Positions 6,359-9,503 of a stretch of 9,503 nt of DNA are shown in pieces. A program made the position numbers and the translations under genes. Each line of letters opens with the position of its first letter. The stretch's first letter is position 1. The notes under the pieces are model-generated. The model was given only the letters and a program-made list of their open reading frames with translations. It did not search any database and was not told where the DNA came from. Origin of the DNA: Candidatus Omnitrophota bacterium (lineage in GTDB: Bacteria; Omnitrophota; Gorgyraeia; Duberdicusellales; Duberdicusellaceae). The stretch covers positions 1 through 9,503 of the forward strand of contig WFRI01000019.1 of the NCBI GenBank assembly GCA_015486615.1, in the 5' to 3' direction.

Positions 6359-8029
6359 TTAAGCCATACCCCCAATCATATGATTTATAGCCTCGCCGGC
6401 AGGAACCATAGGGAAAACATTCTCTTCCTCCTCAATCAAGAAATCCAAAACAACCGGGCCTTTATATTTTATAGCGGTTTTCAAAGCAGGCCTTACATCC
6501 TTTTCTTTCTCCACTCTTATACCTTTTACTCCAAAGCCCCTGGCGACTTTGACAAAATCCGGATTATTTAAAGGAGTACCAGAATATCTTCTTTTATAAA
6601 ACAGCTCCTGCCACTGTCTGACCATTCCCAAATATCCATTATTCAAAATAGCCACTTTAACCGGTATATTATAAGTCAACACCGTAGCCAGTTCCTGAAT
6701 ATTCATCTGTATAGAACCATCACCGGCAATATCAAAAACAATTTTATCAGGATTTCCCACAGCCGCACCAATAGCCGCAGGAAAACCATAACCCATAGTG
6801 CCTAAGCCTCCGCTGGAAATAAACCTGCGGGGATAATTAAATTTGTAAAACTGGGCAGCCCACATCTGATTCTGGCCTACCTCTGTAGAAATAACAGCCT
6901 CGCCTTTAGTAAGTTCGTAAATCTGTTCAATAACATACTGCGGCTTTATCTTAGCCCTAGCAGAACGGCTGTATCCTAAAGGGTATTTTTCCTTACGCCG
7001 GCCTATTTCTTTAAGCCAGGCTTTGGTATCCGGAAAGGTTTTTACAGTTTCTATTAATTGAGCCAGAATATTTTTAGCATCTCCAACAATAGGAATATCA
7101 ACCTTTATATTTTTGCTTATAGATGTAGGATCTATATCAATATGGATAATTTTAGCAGAAGGCGCAAATGCTTCCAGTTTACCAGTAACCCTGTCGTCAA
7201 AACGGCACCCCACAGAAATAAGAAGGTCTGATTCAGTTATAGCAGTATTTGCATAGACTGTCCCATGCATACCAGGCATACCTAAAAACAAAGGATTATC
7301 TGCAGGAAAACTGCCCAATCCTAAAAAAGTAGTAGTAACAGGAGTATTTATTCTCTCGGCAAATTCTTTAAGTTTATGCTCTGCCCCGGATATAATAACT
7401 CCTCCGCCGGCAATAATAACCGGCCGTTTGGCTTTTGAGATAAACTTAGCCGCCTTTTTAATCTGGCCTGGATGGCCGTAGTAAGTAGGCCTATAGCTGC
7501 GGATGTTTACTTCTTCCGGATAAACGAAATCCGTATCCTGAATCTGAACATCTACAGGCAAATCTACGACCACCGGACCGGGCCTGCCTGTAGAAGCAAG
7601 ATAAAAAGCCTCTTTGATTGTCCGGGCTAAATCCTCTATATCTTTTACAAGATAATTGTATTTAGTAATCGGCCGGGTAATTCCGGTAACATCTGCCTCT
7701 TGAAAAGCATCATTGCCGATAAGAGAAGTTTTAACCTGACCGGTAATAGCCACTATAGGCACAGAATCCATATAAGCGGTAGCAATCCCTGTAATCAGAT
7801 TTGTCGCGCCCGGCCCGGAAGTAGCAATACATACCCCTACTTTGCCAGTTGAACGTGCGTAGCCATCTGCGGCATGGGCAGCAGCCTGTTCATGCCGGGT
7901 TAAAATAAACTTTAGCGGCGCCTCATAAAGTGCATCAAAAGCAGGCAGGACAGATCCCCCGGGATACCCAAAAATATATTCTACATTTTCTCTTATCAGA
8001 CTTTCTATAAGTATCTGTGAACCTTTCAT
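6359..8029 (-). CDS. ilvB: Acetohydroxyacid synthase catalytic (large) subunit
   Basis: This thiamine-diphosphate and FAD enzyme makes 2-acetolactate and 2-aceto-2-hydroxybutyrate, the first common step of branched-chain synthesis. 556 residues from ATG 8029 is a normal length. Motifs: GYPGGSVLPAFDAL (21-34), the cofactor-activating glutamate in RHEQAA (Glu47), ATSGPGATN, GNDAFQEAD, CRFDDR (275-280, FAD region), and the ThDP signature GDGSIQMN (from 436) through NNGYLGM (463-469). The short GYLGMVRQWQ segment and DDRVTG support AHAS rather than catabolic acetolactate synthase or other ThDP decarboxylases. A TTG two codons upstream (8035) is open, but the Shine-Dalgarno spacing favours the ATG. 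It is the first gene of the operon, behind a candidate promoter at 8062-8092, and it is followed by an HD-GYP gene instead of its partner ilvN. Confidence 0.96.
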   Translation of the reverse strand: MKGSQILIESLIRENVEYIFGYPGGSVLPAFDALYEAPLKFILTRHEQAAAHAADGYARSTGKVGVCIATSGPGATNLITGIATAYMDSVPIVAITGQVKTSLIGNDAFQEADVTGITRPITKYNYLVKDIEDLARTIKEAFYLASTGRPGPVVVDLPVDVQIQDTDFVYPEEVNIRSYRPTYYGHPGQIKKAAKFISKAKRPVIIAGGGVIISGAEHKLKEFAERINTPVTTTFLGLGSFPADNPLFLGMPGMHGTVYANTAITESDLLISVGCRFDDRVTGKLEAFAPSAKIIHIDIDPTSISKNIKVDIPIVGDAKNILAQLIETVKTFPDTKAWLKEIGRRKEKYPLGYSRSARAKIKPQYVIEQIYELTKGEAVISTEVGQNQMWAAQFYKFNYPRRFISSGGLGTMGYGFPAAIGAAVGNPDKIVFDIAGDGSIQMNIQELATVLTYNIPVKVAILNNGYLGMVRQWQELFYKRRYSGTPLNNPDFVKVARGFGVKGIRVEKEKDVRPALKTAIKYKGPVVLDFLIEEEENVFPMVPAGEAINHMIGGMA

Positions 8030-8037
8030 ATACAAAA

Positions 8038-8046
8038 CTCCCCTTT
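8038..8046 (-). promoter_or_regulatory. ilvB ribosome binding site
   Basis: The minus strand reads AAAGGGGAG eight nt before ATG 8029 but only about two nt before the alternative TTG at 8035, which decides for the ATG. Confidence 0.7.
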
Positions 8047-8061
8047 AAGGACAGCCAAATT

Positions 8062-8092
8062 ATTATATTACCAAACACAGCAGGAAAAGCAA
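8062..8092 (-). promoter_or_regulatory. Candidate promoter of the ilvB operon
   Basis: On the minus strand TTGCTT (plus 8087-8092) is followed after 16 nt by TAATAT (plus 8065-8070), which is directly preceded by TGG, an extended -10 element. An overlapping perfect TATAAT (plus 8062-8067) gives 19-nt spacing as an alternative. Transcription would start near 8055, leaving a leader of only about 25 nt before ATG 8029. That excludes a T-box, riboswitch or leader-peptide attenuator in the leader. Control, if any, would act on initiation, and a palindrome lies just upstream of the -35. Confidence 0.5.
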
Positions 8093-8101
8093 CCATTTTT
8101 T

Positions 8102-8114
8102 ACGCACCGTGCGT
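8102..8114. promoter_or_regulatory. 13-nt palindrome upstream of the ilvB promoter
   Basis: ACGCAC-C-GTGCGT is a perfect inverted repeat with a single central base, placed roughly 10 nt upstream of the proposed -35. It is GC-rich in an otherwise AT-rich stretch. It is not followed by a U-tract on either strand (the T-run on plus comes before it), so it does not look like a terminator. A binding site for a dimeric regulator of the operon is the natural reading. That is inference, and no regulator gene is in the window. Confidence 0.4.
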
Positions 8115-8154
8115 CAATCTTTAGTATGTCCAAAGTCGAATGTTAGACGTTAAG

Positions 8155-8191
8155 AAAAATAGCCGCTGTCCCTATTTTTGTCCCTATTTTT
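8155..8191. repeat. REP-like hairpin with a 12-nt perfect tandem repeat
   Basis: On plus, AAAAATAG (8155-8162) and CTATTTTT (8172-8179) can pair over a 9-nt loop containing CCGCTGTCC. GTCCCTATTTTT occurs twice in perfect tandem (8168-8179 and 8180-8191). The layout (short A/T stem, GGGACAG-type loop, extra half copy) resembles the small palindromic elements found near REP-associated transposase (RAYT) genes in many bacteria; that comparison is from memory. It lies seven nt past the stop of the BatE-like gene. Read in that gene's direction, the hairpin ends in a T-run, so it could also serve as a weak terminator. No transposase is seen in the window. Confidence 0.55.
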
Positions 8192-8198
8192 CATTTTT

Positions 8199-8972
8199 TT
8201 AAAATATTTCTACGTTATCCGCTCCAATCCATCCTGTTTTTCCATCAATTCTCTTTATCTTATACCATCTGCCTTGTTTAGATACAACAAATACTTTTGT
8301 TCCTTCATAGAGAGTAAAGTAAGTGGTAGATGATTTTAAGGGCTCAAATTTTGCATCTGTTTTTTCTACTACCACTATAGCCTCTTTCCCAATAAGAAAA
8401 ATCCTGCTGTATAAATCAACTAAAGCAAAAATGAATAAAAAAGCCAACACAGCAATAATTAGCCGACGATATTGCTTTACTGCTCTATTGTATAGGCTTA
8501 TAATTATCGTCAGAAGGACGACAATATAGATTATAGACAACAAGATACTCAATCCATCAATAGTAAGGCTGCTGAATAGTTTGTCCGATAAGCGTATTAG
8601 CCAGCCGCGCTTATCTTTTATGAACCCGCCTTTAACCAATGAACAGGCATATTTGTAGTTAGATTCTAAGTCGCTATCGCAGGGATTAAGACGCCTTGCT
8701 TTCTCATAATTAAGTATTGCTTTGCCCAATTTGCCCATTTTAAAATAACAATTCCCCAGATTGTAGTAAACAAATGCGCTTTCCCAATCTTTACCTATAA
8801 TTTTGTTATATTCTTTTACTGCCTTTTTATACTCTGCATATTTATACATTGCATTTGCCTTGTAGAATATGGTTTTTAGGCCTTCATCGCCGCGGGCAAA
8901 AGCATATAAAGATATTGCAGCCGCTGTCAGAGATAGAAAAACTATTTTGTGCCTTGCTTTATGAAATATCAT
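8199..8972 (-). CDS. batE: BatE-like protein: signal/anchor, TPR repeats, two membrane helices, SH3-type domain
   Basis: 257 residues. Order of parts: basic start and hydrophobic signal (about 9-26, with AFA before Arg27 as a possible cleavage site); TPR repeats (about 30-108), including FVYYNLGNCYFKMGKLGKA and a following YEKARRLNP; two hydrophobic segments (about 139-160 and 171-194); and a C-terminal bacterial SH3 domain (about 197-257) with GTKVFVV, GRWYKIK and GKTGWI. This architecture matches BatE of the Bat (Bacteroides aerotolerance) operons. Their products are membrane-associated and linked to oxidative or envelope stress, though biochemical roles are poorly defined. The start ATG overlaps the stop of the BatD-like gene as ATGA, indicating coupling. 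It is the last gene before the intergenic region. A generic TPR/SH3 protein is the alternative, but the BatD-like neighbour makes BatE more likely. Confidence 0.82.
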   Translation of the reverse strand: MIFHKARHKIVFLSLTAAAISLYAFARGDEGLKTIFYKANAMYKYAEYKKAVKEYNKIIGKDWESAFVYYNLGNCYFKMGKLGKAILNYEKARRLNPCDSDLESNYKYACSLVKGGFIKDKRGWLIRLSDKLFSSLTIDGLSILLSIIYIVVLLTIIISLYNRAVKQYRRLIIAVLAFLFIFALVDLYSRIFLIGKEAIVVVEKTDAKFEPLKSSTTYFTLYEGTKVFVVSKQGRWYKIKRIDGKTGWIGADNVEIF

Positions 8973-9503
8973 ATTCTTTTCTTTTCCAGATAATCGATTA
9001 TTTTCCGCACGTCTTCAAAAATATCTTCCATCTCGTCTTTACTGATTTCCGATGAGGCATAACGTGCCATCTCACATTTTTCAAAAACATTTTTTAATTT
9101 TTTCATAAAATCCGGTTCTATACTTCTACCTCTTAACACACTTTCTATTGAAGTATAGGTAATTTCTCCGGAGTAAAGGTGCAGTTTATTCTTGAAGTAT
9201 TTCTTTAACGTATCGAATACAGCATCAAAGAATTTGCTTTTATCACCGGCCTTTAAATAACTTTCAGCAAGTTTTATCCCCCGGCGGGCAGCCCGCGGCG
9301 CCTGCAATTTCTGAGCATAGGCTGTATCTGTTTTAAGTCTTTCTCTATGCTGGTGCAAGATAAGTGTAAATAGAAAAATTACAAAAATCGATATTTGGAA
9401 TACCCAATACCACAAACTTTTATAGAGGTAAAAGCCTTTTTTCTTTAAATGTCCTATACTTTCTTTAATATAAAGAATGTCTTTGCCTAACTTTTCCTTA
9501 TAA
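8969..9503 (-). CDS. batD: BatD-like membrane protein, C-terminal part, cut by the window edge
   Basis: The frame is open from the right edge (9503) to TGA at 8969, giving about 177 residues. A TTG at 9415 is not a credible start: the upstream codons continue as KEKLGKDILYIKESIG, a segment characteristic of the region just before the membrane helix of BatD proteins. A single transmembrane helix follows (WYWVFQISIFVIFLFTLIL), then a cytoplasmic helical domain with RAARRGIKLAE, FFDAVFDTLKKYF and, near the end, FEKCEMARYA, all typical of the BatD C-terminus. The large extracytoplasmic beta-rich N-terminal domains lie outside the window. It is translationally coupled to the BatE-like gene by a 4-nt overlap. 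Further bat genes (vWA-domain BatA/BatB, an AAA+ MoxR ATPase) would be expected upstream beyond the edge. Confidence 0.85.
   Translation of the reverse strand, partial: YKEKLGKDILYIKESIGHLKKKGFYLYKSLWYWVFQISIFVIFLFTLILHQHRERLKTDTAYAQKLQAPRAARRGIKLAESYLKAGDKSKFFDAVFDTLKKYFKNKLHLYSGEITYTSIESVLRGRSIEPDFMKKLKNVFEKCEMARYASSEISKDEMEDIFEDVRKIIDYLEKKRI

Noticed and set aside
8102..8114. Palindrome as a rho-independent terminator
   Set aside because: Neither strand has a T-run directly after the dyad, and the stem has almost no loop.
8030..8198. T-box, riboswitch or leader-peptide attenuator before ilvB
   Set aside because: The candidate promoter leaves only about 25 nt of leader. The one small minus-strand ORF (ATG near 8096) has no Shine-Dalgarno, begins upstream of the promoter and has no run of Leu/Ile/Val codons.
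8969..9415. Stand-alone 148-residue protein starting at TTG 9415
   Set aside because: The frame remains open to the right edge, and the upstream residues match the BatD segment before the membrane helix, so this is the tail of a larger gene.

Overview
The window reads as a bacterial chromosome segment of low to moderate GC in which every credible gene lies on the minus strand. It is dense: most junctions overlap or are under 80 nt, and the largest gap is 169 nt. The gene complement is a branched-chain amino acid operon with aroE and a prepilin peptidase downstream and a Bat-type operon upstream, with many TTG/ATG start ambiguities. This would fit a Gram-negative-type lineage such as Candidatus Omnitrophota. 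That assignment is inferred from remembered gene neighbourhoods and protein flavour, not from any marker gene here.

In the direction of transcription (right to left): (1) 9503-8199, the C-terminal part of a BatD-like protein cut by the window edge, coupled through an ATGA overlap to a BatE-like TPR/SH3 protein. (2) 8198-8030, the only sizeable intergenic region. It holds a small REP-like hairpin with a perfect 12-nt tandem repeat, a 13-nt palindrome and a candidate promoter for the next operon. (3) 8029-1363, the branched-chain operon ilvB, an HD-GYP/GAF membrane signalling gene, ilvN, ilvC, leuA and an unrecognised 145-residue membrane-anchored protein. (4) 1373-1, aroE (overlapping the 145-residue gene) and the N-terminal half of a type IV prepilin peptidase, cut by the left edge.

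IlvB and IlvN form acetohydroxyacid synthase, IlvC reduces and isomerises its product, and LeuA opens the leucine branch. ilvD, ilvE and leuBCD are not in the window, so the pathway must be completed elsewhere. AroE is a shikimate-pathway enzyme sharing the transcript. The odd member is the HD-GYP protein, a predicted cyclic-di-nucleotide phosphodiesterase lying exactly between the two acetohydroxyacid synthase subunit genes.

No RNA genes, CRISPR arrays, insertion sequences or phage genes were seen. The best leads are the HD-GYP insertion, the unknown protein between leuA and aroE, the intergenic repeat/palindrome cluster, and cofactor or subfamily deviations in IlvC and AroE. None amounts to a clearly new system from the sequence alone.
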